Translations under genes and position numbers: made by a program | Shown here: positions 8,617 to 17,413 of the stretch, piece after piece | How positions within the stretch are numbered: position 1 is the first letter of the stretch | Layout of the letters: every line of letters begins with the position of its first letter | NCBI GenBank assembly: GCA_965659115.1 | Contig: CBFHUP010000014.1 | Location: 1-45,725, forward strand | Length of the DNA: 45,725 bases | Direction: 5' to 3' | DNA from: UBA8752 sp965659115 | Lineage (GTDB): Bacteria > Bacteroidota > Bacteroidia > Flavobacteriales_D > Sanyastnellaceae | Notes under the pieces: model-generated | What the model was told of the DNA's origin: nothing | The model's database searches: none | Seen by the model: the letters and a program-made list of their open reading frames with translations, nothing else

Positions 8617-9900
8617 TCAGGCAGTCACAGGTTCTGCAAACAAAGGCAACTGCGACATCCGGGCTTTGACGGCATCGCCAACTTTGGCCAGCACCGCTTC
8701 ATCGCCAGCATGGACGATGACCTCGTCCATCCAAGCCACCAGTTGTTCCATGTCGGACTCGACCATGCCACGGGTGGTCACCGCAGGGGTGCCGATCCGG
8801 ATGCCCGACGTCACAAAGGGACTGCGCGTATCAAAGGGCACCATGTTTTTGTTGACCGTGATGTGGGCTGCACCCAAAGCTGCATCTGCGGCTTTGCCCG
8901 TGATGTCCTTGTTGCGCAGATCAATGAGCATCAGATGGTTGTCTGTTCCACCGCTGATGAGGTCATAACCGCGATCGGTCAGCGCCTTGGCCATTGCCTG
9001 AGCATTGCGCACCACTTGCTGGGCATAGGCCTTGTAGGCAGGCTCCAAAGCCTCTCCAAATGCCACGGCTTTTCCGGCAATCACATGCTCCAATGGGCCG
9101 CCCTGCATGCCAGGGAATACCGCGCTGTCCAGCAGAGATGAAAGCTTGCGCACCGTTCCTTTTTGGGTGGTCAAGCCCCATGGGTTTTCCATGTCCTTGC
9201 CCACCATGATGATGCCTCCGCGAGGTCCACGCAAGGTTTTGTGGGTTGTAGAGGTCACGATGTGACAATGCGGCATGGGGTCCTTAAGCAGGCCGGCAGC
9301 AATCAGTCCAGAAGGATGGCTGATGTCAGCCAAGAGCAAAGCCCCAACGCTGTCCGCAATTTCACGGAAGCGGGCATAGTCCCAATCCCTGCTGTATGCC
9401 GAAGCACCACAAATCAACAGTTTGGGCCGCTCACGTTCGGCGGTCTCGGCCACCTTGTCCATGTCGATGATGCCCGATTCCTCTTCAACACCATAAAAAA
9501 CGGGATCGTAAAGCTTACCCGAATAGTTGACGGGCGAGCCGTGGGTCAAGTGGCCACCGTGTGCCAAATCGAAACCCATGATCTTGTCTCCCGGCTTGAG
9601 GCAGGCCAACATGACTGCACTGTTGGCGTTGGCACCACTGTGTGGCTGAACGTTGGCCCACTCAGCGCCAAAGAGGGTGCACAGGCGCTGCCGTGCGATG
9701 TCCTCGACTTGATCGACCACGGCGCATCCACCGTAGTAACGTTTGCCGGGAAGGCCCTCAGCGTATTTGTTGGTCAGCACTGAACCTTGGGCCTCCATGA
9801 CCTGGTTGCTGGCATAATTCTCAGAAGCTATCAGCTCGACGCCTTGTGTCTGGCGCACTTGCTCCTGTTGAATCAAATCTGCAATGATGGAATCGCGCAT
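8617..9900 (-). CDS. glyA: Serine hydroxymethyltransferase
   Basis: 427 residues; PLP enzyme interconverting serine and glycine with transfer of one carbon to tetrahydrofolate, in the cytoplasm. Diagnostic segments are ELIASENY, GKRYYGG, NVQPHSGANAN and the PLP lysine in STTHKTLRGPRGG (K221). The ATG at 9900 gives MRDSIIADLIQQEQ, matching the usual N-terminus. A TTG at 9921 lies within the predicted -7 promoter element and is rejected as a start. First gene of a run with cutC (3 bp gap), the GH20 hexosaminidase and the M1 peptidase. Confidence 0.97.
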   Translation of the reverse strand: MRDSIIADLIQQEQVRQTQGVELIASENYASNQVMEAQGSVLTNKYAEGLPGKRYYGGCAVVDQVEDIARQRLCTLFGAEWANVQPHSGANANSAVMLACLKPGDKIMGFDLAHGGHLTHGSPVNYSGKLYDPVFYGVEEESGIIDMDKVAETAERERPKLLICGASAYSRDWDYARFREIADSVGALLLADISHPSGLIAAGLLKDPMPHCHIVTSTTHKTLRGPRGGIIMVGKDMENPWGLTTQKGTVRKLSSLLDSAVFPGMQGGPLEHVIAGKAVAFGEALEPAYKAYAQQVVRNAQAMAKALTDRGYDLISGGTDNHLMLIDLRNKDITGKAADAALGAAHITVNKNMVPFDTRSPFVTSGIRIGTPAVTTRGMVESDMEQLVAWMDEVIVHAGDEAVLAKVGDAVKARMSQLPLFAEPVTA

Positions 9901-9918
9901 ACTTTCGGATTTGTGCTC

Positions 9919-9926
9919 CAAAATTA
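9919..9926 (-). promoter_or_regulatory. Candidate Bacteroidota -7 element for glyA
   Basis: On the minus strand the sequence reads TAATTTTG, a full match to the Bacteroidota primary-sigma -7 consensus TAnnTTTG. It lies 18 bp upstream of the chosen glyA ATG. No good -33 TTG is present at the usual spacing, so this is a moderate call. Confidence 0.45.
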
Positions 9927-10012
9927 AGCGTCCTTTTGGGTCAGAGGCTCTGGCAGATCACAAATCCCTGCCCGAAGTGCATCAATCACATTTCCCTCCA
10001 CAAAACAGGGAG

Positions 10013-10051
10013 AAAAGTCCCACCTGAACGCCCCCATCGTCCAGGCGGGAC
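10013..10051 (-). terminator. Rho-independent terminator after the DUF4625 gene
   Basis: On the minus strand GTCCCGCCTG (10051-10042) pairs with CAGGTGGGAC (10026-10017), ten pairs including one G-U, and is followed directly by TTTT. It lies about 10 bp past the stop of the DUF4625 lipoprotein gene and closes the three-gene operon that starts at 13626. Confidence 0.75.
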
Positions 10052-10061
10052 TCGCCGTTTG

Positions 10062-10853
10062 TTATTCTACCTCTAGATGAAAGCCCGTGTGCATTTCTAC
10101 ACCCGTTCCATCGGTCGCCTCCATTTCGAAGTGGTATTCACCCGTTTCAGCATCGGCAGGAACCAACACTTGGACTGAAAAAGGCAAGAGGGTGTCTCCC
10201 TGAGCCTCTAATGCCGCTGACCAAATCACAGCTTCATCTGCCTCTCTGATCAGCAACATTTCAGCCTCGGAGATGCCATCTGAATCGCTCACTGTGCCCT
10301 GAACACTCACTTCGCTGCCAGGGTCCCAAACGGGCTCTTCGGTCCACGATGCGGGGTCCACTCCGTCTACAACCGAGAGGGAGAATTCGGGAATGTGGTC
10401 ATTGTCTACATGGACCAATGTGATCACATCTGCAGCCGCATTTCCTTCGGCATCGACCAGAGAAACCACAAGGTCCCAGACGCCGCGCGCTTCGAGCGGC
10501 ACATCGATGACCAATTGCTCCTCGGCCTCGGTGCCACTCAAGTTGCGGATCTCCAAGACTGACCACTCGGTACCAGAGTTCAGGACAAACCCTTCCTCTT
10601 CTCCTTCCTCATGTTCATGGCCTTCTGCGGAGTGCAAGTCCCAGCGAACCTCTCCCAATTCTGAATCGTCGCAAAAAATATCAGAAACCACAAAACTGGT
10701 TCCAGCCTCTGCCTCGATCTCGTCGGCCAGCACACTGACATGGCCCTCTACATTGTCCGAATCACAAATCGAGGGGACCTCAGTATCTGTTGTTCCACAG
10801 GAGGCCAGCCCACAAACGACGGTGGATACCGCCAAAACTTTGTACATCTTCAT
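10062..10853 (-). CDS. DUF4625-type lipoprotein
   Basis: 263 residues from ATG 10853, which starts the lipoprotein signal MKMYKVLAVSTVVCGLASC. A longer reading to 10901 would translate the CAA microsatellite as poly-Asn and overlap the upstream gene, so it is rejected. The mature protein is acidic and built of Ig-like beta-strands. Residues ~35-110 resemble the DUF4625 lipoproteins of Bacteroidota (a DLHSAEGHEH segment after a GE-rich strand), and a second Ig-like unit follows. The HEHEEGEEEG cluster could bind divalent metal. Its start is 4 bp past the stop of the TonB-dependent receptor, so the two are translated from one message. The partner role is inferred from context only. Confidence 0.75.
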   Translation of the reverse strand: MKMYKVLAVSTVVCGLASCGTTDTEVPSICDSDNVEGHVSVLADEIEAEAGTSFVVSDIFCDDSELGEVRWDLHSAEGHEHEEGEEEGFVLNSGTEWSVLEIRNLSGTEAEEQLVIDVPLEARGVWDLVVSLVDAEGNAAADVITLVHVDNDHIPEFSLSVVDGVDPASWTEEPVWDPGSEVSVQGTVSDSDGISEAEMLLIREADEAVIWSAALEAQGDTLLPFSVQVLVPADAETGEYHFEMEATDGTGVEMHTGFHLEVE

Positions 10854-10857
10854 ATCT

Positions 10858-13194
10858 CTATAATTGTTGTTGTTGTTGTTGTTGAGGTGATCTCCCGGCA
10901 TCTCCTCCCCTCACGTTGAGGGAAAATTGGAGGGATGCCCAACGCCCCTGGGCCACCAATCCCAGAGCGCGATACGCACTCACGTGGTCAAGCCACGCCA
11001 CATTCATCAGGTTGTGCACTTCAAATTCAAGTGCACACCCCGACCATTTCCAACCCAGCTGCACTCCCCATAAGGAGGCTGCTGGGGTCACCGATTCATT
11101 GCGTGCCGTCAGGCGTGCTGCTGCAATCCATCTGTGCGTCAATGCCATCCGGCCATTTTCGCCCCACATTCGCCCGACCGAGCTGCGCACATCTGCAGGA
11201 GCCGTGAAAGGCAGTCCCAACCCCGTCTCCAAGGCCCATTGACCCAGCAGTGCGATGGAATTCTCCAACCGCACAGTCTGCGATGACCAAGTCCATGCTG
11301 CCTCAAGTCCGGTTCGAAAAGCGTCCTTGGCCTGAAAGGCATAAACCTGACCAGCGTGGGCAATGGGGGCAAATGCGGCCAGCGGAGTCAAGTGAATAAA
11401 CCCCTTGTGCAAGGCGCAAAACCCGCGCACATTCCAAGAGAAATCGCGTTCAGGCGCTTTGCTCAGCTGCATCAGTTGCATCCGGAATTCAACACTCTGT
11501 TCGGGCCGGAGGTCAGGGTTGCCCTGCTCAAACCGAAACGTTCCGTGGTGAATGCCGTTGGCCGCCAATGCATAACTGCTTGGAGCTCGGGAGTGAAATG
11601 CCACCGTCCAACTGCCCCGTAGGTGCGGATTCAATACCATTGGATGGTACCAATTGATGGCCCCACCGGGAAACCACCGGCTGGTGGCTGTGGTGCGAAC
11701 GTCCACACCGACCTCACTTCCATCTGGAGCGTACAATGGCTCTGCGTGGGCCTCGTGGGCGTTGTGAACGGCATCCAAACGCACCCCGACCCGGTCCTGA
11801 CCATGGACACGCTCGCCTATGAAAGAAGCCCGCTGACGGCTGTGGTTGGGAAGCAAAAACTCCCATCCCGAAGTTTGGCCATTGAGCCCTTCAAATTGGA
11901 CGCCGAACGCACCTTGACTGCCCTCCCACTTGCCTTCACCAAAGACGTGAAACTCCCCCAAGGAGAGGCTCAGGTCGCCTTCTGGCTCCGGACCGAAACC
12001 ATGGGCGTGAGGCGGTGCAAGTTCCCTTCTGTTGTGCCGTGAAATGGACAAACGAAGCGTCCTCAGCCTACGGCCCATGTGGCGCCATTTGCCTTGAAGC
12101 TGCATCCGTCCGGCTTGCTGCAACGGAAGGTTCCATTGATGCGCATCGACGTCTTGTTCCAAGTCGCTTTGATCGGGAACGCCTACAATCCCGGGAAACA
12201 ATCCCTGATGCACCCGTCCCCAGCGACACTCCAGGGTACCCCAGTCGCCGCTTTTCCCCGTCAATCGGAGTCCGACAACGCCATGCATTCCTCGGCCCGA
12301 GGTGTTGGGCAGACGGGGAGCCGCGAGATCAAACTTCCGACCGATATACTCAAAGGAGGACTGCGCCACATTGCGGTTTCCATGACGGCTTATGGACCAT
12401 CCTGAATGCCACTGAACCTGGCCTTTGCGGCTGCGGTGAAGCACATAGAACCGGCCCGCACCATCACCAGCACGGTAACGAATACCGCTCTGAGTGCGGG
12501 TTCCATCGGACTCCAATAGCCCCATGGGAGCCAGCCGCAGCGCACCGCCCATGGATTCAGGACCGAGCCAAACATGGCCCCCCCCAGGGACGGCTTCTAC
12601 ACCATCGTACAACGCGGCATCCACCAAGAGGCCGTGATCGGCTCCCCAGCGACCGCCCGCTTGGGGCACTCCATCTTCCAACACGGCCACACGCGCGCCC
12701 ATCAAACCTCGGAATACAGGCTGAATCAATCCTGCACCCAAATCCAAACCGCGCAATCCAGAGACCGACTCCAAAGTGGACAACACATCTCCAGCGTTTT
12801 CTGCTAGAATCCCCTCTGGCTCATCCTCTGCACCTGCACTGGACACCTCTGCAGAAGACAAAGCCACATGCAAGGCCTCCAGCTCAATGTCCACATGGGT
12901 GCGTCCATTGACCACCACCACAGCAGCCTCATGCCCATGGGACATGACACTCAAGGAGTCAATCGCAGCAGAACAAGCCACGGCAAAGTGGCCCAGTTCA
13001 TCTGCAAAAACAGTCTTGCCACAAGGCCAAGCCTGAATGGCCGCCGAAGTACAAGGGGTCAAATACCCTGCATGGTAGACGTGTCCATGAACAACCGATG
13101 CGTCCTGGCCTACAATGCTGTCAAAAGCCGACAAACACAAGCAGGCACCCACCACAGCGCGAAGCAGCGATGGACGCAACGGTCTCCACAGCAT
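10858..13194 (-). CDS. TonB-dependent outer-membrane receptor
   Basis: About 778 residues from ATG 13194, which opens a signal peptide ending SIVGQ; ATG 13224 would add ten residues. Residues ~20-105 form a carboxypeptidase-regulatory-like domain (VVHGHVYHAGYL...ADELGHFAV). The plug follows (about 120-215, VFRGLMGARVAVLEDGVPQ) and then a 22-strand-type beta-barrel. It should import a ligand across the outer membrane using TonB energy. The barrel's last strand ends near FSLNVRG, after which the frame continues through a (CAA)7 tract, giving seven glutamines and a final leucine instead of the usual terminal aromatic residue. Between a His/Cys-rich peptide gene (54 bp upstream) and a DUF4625 lipoprotein gene (4 bp downstream), a metal ion or metallophore is the likely cargo. 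Confidence 0.88.
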   Translation of the reverse strand: MLWRPLRPSLLRAVVGACLCLSAFDSIVGQDASVVHGHVYHAGYLTPCTSAAIQAWPCGKTVFADELGHFAVACSAAIDSLSVMSHGHEAAVVVVNGRTHVDIELEALHVALSSAEVSSAGAEDEPEGILAENAGDVLSTLESVSGLRGLDLGAGLIQPVFRGLMGARVAVLEDGVPQAGGRWGADHGLLVDAALYDGVEAVPGGGHVWLGPESMGGALRLAPMGLLESDGTRTQSGIRYRAGDGAGRFYVLHRSRKGQVQWHSGWSISRHGNRNVAQSSFEYIGRKFDLAAPRLPNTSGRGMHGVVGLRLTGKSGDWGTLECRWGRVHQGLFPGIVGVPDQSDLEQDVDAHQWNLPLQQAGRMQLQGKWRHMGRRLRTLRLSISRHNRRELAPPHAHGFGPEPEGDLSLSLGEFHVFGEGKWEGSQGAFGVQFEGLNGQTSGWEFLLPNHSRQRASFIGERVHGQDRVGVRLDAVHNAHEAHAEPLYAPDGSEVGVDVRTTATSRWFPGGAINWYHPMVLNPHLRGSWTVAFHSRAPSSYALAANGIHHGTFRFEQGNPDLRPEQSVEFRMQLMQLSKAPERDFSWNVRGFCALHKGFIHLTPLAAFAPIAHAGQVYAFQAKDAFRTGLEAAWTWSSQTVRLENSIALLGQWALETGLGLPFTAPADVRSSVGRMWGENGRMALTHRWIAAARLTARNESVTPAASLWGVQLGWKWSGCALEFEVHNLMNVAWLDHVSAYRALGLVAQGRWASLQFSLNVRGGDAGRSPQQQQQQQL
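10864..10884. repeat. (TTG)7 trinucleotide microsatellite
   Basis: Seven perfect TTG units on the plus strand, read as CAA (Gln) in the 3' end of the TonB receptor gene, followed by one leucine codon and the TAG stop at 10858-10860. A change in unit number alters tail length but not the reading frame. Confidence 0.95.
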
Positions 13195-13248
13195 CGTCCC
13201 CAGCAGATCTGGGAAAGGTGACATGAAAAGAGGGAAAAAAAATGAGAA

Positions 13249-13626
13249 TCAGACGGTCCTGATTCCACCCGGTGGTCCCCTCCTAAAACGGCTTTGATCC
13301 GCTAGGTTGTCCTTGAGGGCCGGTGAAGTCCGACCCAGTTTCCCCTCCAAACAGAAGGCCTTGGCGTTGGCCAAGGAAGAAAATGACTCCCCTTCATCAG
13401 CTGGGGCCCATTGCCAATCACACAGGTCACATGCATCCGATGCGGACAGGCCCGACGCAGGGTCGGAACCTCCATCTTCAGAGGCGTGGTGCACATGGTG
13501 AGTACAGCCAGAACCCCCGTGAAGCGCAGGCATGTGGTGTTCCACAAGGTGTTGCAAATGCAAAGCAGGAGCCAGTCCCCAGAGGACCAACAAGACACCA
13601 CCACCAAGCCTTTGAAAAAGCCGCAT
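13249..13626 (-). CDS. Small His/Cys-rich exported protein, probably metal-related
   Basis: 125 residues. An N-terminal hydrophobic segment (residues ~8-25, a likely signal or membrane anchor) is followed by a histidine-rich stretch (LHLQHLVEHHM, then CTHHVHHASE) and CDLCDWQW near residue 65. This H-rich plus CxxCD pattern resembles small Bacteroidota proteins found beside zinc- or copper-related TonB receptors, and the DUF2946-like type. It is the first gene of the operon with the TonB receptor. A near-consensus promoter lies immediately upstream. The His and Cys residues could sense or shuttle a soft metal; this is inference from composition and position. Confidence 0.7.
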   Translation of the reverse strand: MRLFQRLGGGVLLVLWGLAPALHLQHLVEHHMPALHGGSGCTHHVHHASEDGGSDPASGLSASDACDLCDWQWAPADEGESFSSLANAKAFCLEGKLGRTSPALKDNLADQSRFRRGPPGGIRTV

Positions 13627-13633
13627 TGCGGTC

Positions 13634-13667
13634 CAAAGTTATGCGGCGAATTGCGCCCCCATGCAAG
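13634..13667 (-). promoter_or_regulatory. Candidate promoter of the His/Cys peptide-TonB receptor operon
   Basis: On the minus strand TAACTTTG (13641-13634) matches the TAnnTTTG -7 consensus exactly, with CTTG (13667-13664) 22 bp upstream as a -33 element. The ATG at 13626 is only 7 bp past the -7 box, so the message would be nearly leaderless. Confidence 0.45.
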
Positions 13668-13760
13668 GACTGACCAATTTGAATGCAGATTTCAGGGCCA
13701 ACATGGTGTCCGACAAAGGAATCCGAACGAATTTCGCGCCTTCAAATTCAAGAGCACCCC

Positions 13761-15521
13761 ATGAGCGGACTCCGAAATGTTGCCATCATCGCGCACGTCG
13801 ACCACGGCAAAACCACTTTGGTCGACAAGATCATCCACCATTGCAATGTCATTGACCCGCGAAAAGCGACCGGTGACCTGATCCTCGACAACAATGACTT
13901 GGAACGCGAGCGGGGCATCACCATCCTCTCCAAGAATGTCGCCGCGAACTTCAAAGGGGTCAAGATCAACCTGATCGACACCCCCGGCCACGCTGATTTC
14001 GGAGGAGAAGTGGAGCGGGTCTTGAAGATGGCAGACGCTGTGCTGCTTTTGGTGGACGCGTTTGAAGGGCCCATGCCACAGACGCGATTCGTGCTCGGAA
14101 AAGCACTGGAACTCGGTTTGATCCCCATTGTGGTGGTCAACAAAGTGGACAAGGAAAACTGCACACCCGACATCGTTCAGGAGCAGGTCTTTGACCTGAT
14201 GTTCAATCTGGGGGCCACCGAGGAGCAGTTGGACTTCGCCACAGTCTACGGCTCGGCCAAAATGGGATGGATGGGACCAGATTGGGAAAATCCAACCGAC
14301 AACCTGGAACACCTCTTAGAGGTCATCTTGGAGACGGTCCCTGAGGCCCCTTATGTGGAAGGCACCCCTCAACTTCAAATCACGTCGTTGGACTTCAGCC
14401 GGTTCACGGGGAGGATCGCCATCGGCCGTCTCTTCAAAGGAGAACTGCACGCCAACCGGGATTATGCGCTGTGTACCGCAGATGGACACCGCAAAGTGCG
14501 CGCCAAAGAACTGTTTGTCTTCAGCGGACTCGGCAAGGAGAAAGTGGACCATGTCAAGTCGGGGGATTTGTGTGCCATCACGGGCATCGAGGACTTTGAA
14601 ATTGGCGACACATTGAGCGACCTGGAGCAACCAGAGCCCATGGAGCGCATCGCAGTCGACGAGCCCACCATGAGCCTGTTGTTTACCATCAATACCTCGC
14701 CATTCTTAGGAAAGGACGGCGAATTCCTCACCAGCAGACACATCCGTGAGCGGTTGGATCAGGAACTTCAAAAAAACCTCGCCTTGAGGGTTCACCCTAC
14801 CGATAGCGAGGACAAGTGGACCGTATTTGGACGTGGCATCCTGCATTTGTCCGTTCTGATCGAAACGATGCGCCGCGAGGGATATGAAATGCAAATCGGC
14901 AAGCCACAGGTCATCTTCAAGGAAGTCGATGGGGTTCAGCACGAGCCCTTTGAACACTTGGTCATCGATGTGCCCGAAGCCAATGCCGGAAAGGCCACTG
15001 AACTCGTGATGATGCGCAAAGGCATGTTGCAAGTGATGGAAGCCAAAGGCGACATTCAGCACATGGAGTTCCGCATTCCGTCACGTGGACTCATTGGACT
15101 GCGCAACATGGTACTCACAGCCACACAAGGTGAAGCGGTGATGACCCACCGTTTCGACGAGTACGGCCCGTACGCTGGAGACCTCGAAACCCGGCAAAGC
15201 GGCTCTTTGGTCAGCATGGAAACCGGACAAGCACGGGCTTTTGAGATCGACCGACTGCAAGACCGCGGAACGTTTTACATCGATCCGGGCGAGGACATCT
15301 ACAAAGGCCAGGTTGTGGGCGAATGTGCCCGTGACCAAGACATGGAGCTCAACCTGATCAAAGGAAAGAAGCTGACCAACATGAGGGCCTCAGGCAGTGA
15401 CAAAGGATTGCGCATAGCCCCTGCCAAAAAGCTGTCTCTGGAGGAATTCCTGGAGTGGATCGCGGACAGCGAATATCTCGAGGTCACCCCGGGTGCAATG
15501 CGGGTACGCAAAATTCCCTGA
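13761..15521 (+). CDS. typA: Translational GTPase TypA/BipA
   Basis: 586 residues from ATG 13761 (MSGLRNVAIIAHVDHGKT), the normal family N-terminus; an in-frame ATG at 13683 is rejected. The GTPase motifs are all present: G1 AHVDHGKT, G3 DTPGHADF and G4 NKVDKENC. The elongation-factor beta-barrel follows, then EF-G-like domains, and the TypA-specific C-terminal region with GLIGLRN and the segment containing TNMRASGSDKG. It is a ribosome-associated GTPase that assists 50S assembly and growth under stress such as cold. Monocistronic by appearance, divergent from the metal operon. Confidence 0.97.
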   Translation: MSGLRNVAIIAHVDHGKTTLVDKIIHHCNVIDPRKATGDLILDNNDLERERGITILSKNVAANFKGVKINLIDTPGHADFGGEVERVLKMADAVLLLVDAFEGPMPQTRFVLGKALELGLIPIVVVNKVDKENCTPDIVQEQVFDLMFNLGATEEQLDFATVYGSAKMGWMGPDWENPTDNLEHLLEVILETVPEAPYVEGTPQLQITSLDFSRFTGRIAIGRLFKGELHANRDYALCTADGHRKVRAKELFVFSGLGKEKVDHVKSGDLCAITGIEDFEIGDTLSDLEQPEPMERIAVDEPTMSLLFTINTSPFLGKDGEFLTSRHIRERLDQELQKNLALRVHPTDSEDKWTVFGRGILHLSVLIETMRREGYEMQIGKPQVIFKEVDGVQHEPFEHLVIDVPEANAGKATELVMMRKGMLQVMEAKGDIQHMEFRIPSRGLIGLRNMVLTATQGEAVMTHRFDEYGPYAGDLETRQSGSLVSMETGQARAFEIDRLQDRGTFYIDPGEDIYKGQVVGECARDQDMELNLIKGKKLTNMRASGSDKGLRIAPAKKLSLEEFLEWIADSEYLEVTPGAMRVRKIP

Positions 15522-15600
15522 TGTCACCCACACCCCTGATGTGGAACGATTTGCGCTTATAGGGAAAGCCACTCCGATTCCGAGGCTACCTTGCGCCCAT

Positions 15601-16704
15601 ATGACGCAGCCTCAGCTCGAATTACCTACCGTGCGCTTTGCACGGGACACCACTGGTTTCGCAAAGACCCTCCGCCAGCGTGTGGAGGCCCATTTCAAGG
15701 ATAACGGCATTCACAAAAAGGCCAATGGCGCCATGGTCTTCAAGACCATTCTGTTGGTGTCGCTGTACTTGGGTCCCGTCGGACTCATCGCTGGTGGCAT
15801 CACCGGTGGGGGTTGGATGTTCTGGGCCGCAGAAATTGTAATGGGCCTTGCCCTAGCGGGAATCGGCATGGCCGTCATGCACGATGGCAACCACGGTGCC
15901 TACAGCGAAAAGAAATCCATCAACCGACTCGTTGGAGGTGTACTAGAGCTCGTCGGAGGAAACAGTGAGATGTGGCAAATCCAGCACAACGTGCTACACC
16001 ACACCTTCACCAACATCGATGGCCTTGATGAAGACATCAATCCAGGCCCGCTGTTGCGCTTTAGCCCGCTGAAGCCACACAAGCCTTGGCACAGGTTTCA
16101 GCACCTCTATGCGTGGTTCTTCTATGGACTCATGACCCTGATTTGGGTCACATTCAAGGACTTCGTTGCCCTCAACCGTTACCGCAAATTGGGGCTGCTC
16201 GAGCGCATGGGAAAGTCTTACAACAATCTGATGTTCCGCATCATTTTGGCCAAAGTCATCTACTACCCCATCGTTTTGGGGCTTCCATTGGCCTTCAGCG
16301 GCTTGGGCGTTGGACAAATCATGGCGGGTTGGTTGCTCATGCACTTCTTCGGAGGCCTGACCTTGGCCTTGGTATTCCAACCGGCGCATGTCATGGAAGA
16401 CCACGACTATGTTTTGGCTGAGAAAGGCGGCAAAATGGAGATTGACCCCATGAGCCACCAGCTCAAGACCACCTGCAACTTTGGAACGAAGTCCAAGTTC
16501 TTGACTTGGTACAGCGGTGGTTTGAACCACCAAATTGAGCACCACCTCTTCCCCCACATTTGCCACGTGCACTACCGCGCACTCTCACCCATTGTGAAGG
16601 CAACTGCAGAAGAGTATGGGCTTCCCTACCGCGCCGACACTTCATTTGCTGGTGCAATTCAACTGCACATCAATCAGTTGAGAGAATTGGGCCGAACGGC
16701 TTAA
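15601..16704 (+). CDS. Membrane fatty-acid desaturase (front-end type histidine boxes)
   Basis: 367 residues from ATG 15601; the longer frame from 15493 overlaps the end of typA and is rejected. It is an integral-membrane di-iron desaturase with four or so transmembrane helices (e.g. around residues 40-85 and 215-260). Three histidine boxes are intact: HDGNH (94-98), HNVLHH (129-134) and QIEHH (311-315). Glutamine in place of the first His of the third box is the hallmark of front-end (delta-5/delta-6-like) acyl desaturases. No cytochrome b5 domain is fused, so a separate ferredoxin would donate electrons. It probably introduces a double bond into membrane acyl chains. 79 bp separate it from typA. 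Confidence 0.9.
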   Translation: MTQPQLELPTVRFARDTTGFAKTLRQRVEAHFKDNGIHKKANGAMVFKTILLVSLYLGPVGLIAGGITGGGWMFWAAEIVMGLALAGIGMAVMHDGNHGAYSEKKSINRLVGGVLELVGGNSEMWQIQHNVLHHTFTNIDGLDEDINPGPLLRFSPLKPHKPWHRFQHLYAWFFYGLMTLIWVTFKDFVALNRYRKLGLLERMGKSYNNLMFRIILAKVIYYPIVLGLPLAFSGLGVGQIMAGWLLMHFFGGLTLALVFQPAHVMEDHDYVLAEKGGKMEIDPMSHQLKTTCNFGTKSKFLTWYSGGLNHQIEHHLFPHICHVHYRALSPIVKATAEEYGLPYRADTSFAGAIQLHINQLRELGRTA

Positions 16705-16723
16705 TTCGGGTGGGGTGAGAACC

Positions 16724-17308
16724 TCAAAGGTTCCACATCAATTCCACGCCAAGAAGCCGGGATATCGGCCGCTGTTGTGCACTTGTGGCAGGCAGCAACT
16801 GGCCTGGCCCTACAGCATATCCTACCCCTACATGGGCAGATAAGGTGATGCGCTGTGCAACGAGCATGCGTCCACCTGCCAGCATCCTAAAGTCCTTTCT
16901 GGAATACTGGTAGACACCTTGTTGAGTCTCTTCAGAAGCGGAAGGTCCGGCACCGATGGTGCGCTGGTATACTTCTTGGCTGTAATCCAAGCCAATCAAG
17001 CCTGTGACCCTCTGGCCTGGCGTGGCTGATGGATACAACCGCACTCCAACATTGCCCGTCCACGCTGCATCAAACTCAGATGGGGCAGATTGAAACAGCT
17101 CGCTTTGTGATCCGCTGCCGTTCATCCATCCAAATCCTGCCACCACTCCCCACTCCGGATGAAGCTGGGCGCCACATTGGACGTTCCGAAATCCGGACAT
17201 CCACCTGACGGCATCAGAGCCCACAGACCATTGCACAGATTGGGCCATGCCGACCTGTGCTGTGAAGGCCAAGGCCGCGATGATGGGGAGACGGAACAAC
17301 ATAGACAT
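16724..17308 (-). CDS. Small outer-membrane beta-barrel protein, function unknown
   Basis: 194 residues with a signal peptide cut after MAQ (about residue 23). The mature part alternates polar and hydrophobic residues in eight or so amphipathic strands and ends in LLGVELMWNL, a plausible terminal barrel strand. Composition and size fit the OmpA-like/porin-family small barrels of Bacteroidota. No enzymatic motif is seen. It converges on the desaturase gene with 19 bp between stops and stands alone on its strand. Confidence 0.65.
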   Translation of the reverse strand: MSMLFRLPIIAALAFTAQVGMAQSVQWSVGSDAVRWMSGFRNVQCGAQLHPEWGVVAGFGWMNGSGSQSELFQSAPSEFDAAWTGNVGVRLYPSATPGQRVTGLIGLDYSQEVYQRTIGAGPSASEETQQGVYQYSRKDFRMLAGGRMLVAQRITLSAHVGVGYAVGPGQLLPATSAQQRPISRLLGVELMWNL

Positions 17309-17377
17309 CCTCTACGGACAATGTTAAGCCAATGTTACCAAAACCTCAAGGCAAAATTGAAATAATACCAACCGCTC

Positions 17378-17408
17378 TTGACTTACATCAATTTATAGAC
17401 TAAATTAT
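17378..17408 (+). promoter_or_regulatory. Candidate promoter for the gene at 17414
   Basis: TTG (17378-17380), a 20-bp spacer, then TAAATTAT (17401-17408) approximates the Bacteroidota TTG-N(19-21)-TAnnTTTG pattern with two mismatches in the -7 box. The block is clearly AT-richer than its surroundings. The ATG is only 5 bp further on. Confidence 0.35.
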
Positions 17409-17413
17409 ATGAT

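Noticed and set aside
10854..10901. N-terminal extension of the DUF4625 lipoprotein through a poly-Asn tract.
   Set aside because: It arises from the microsatellite read in another frame and would push the lipoprotein signal inside the protein.
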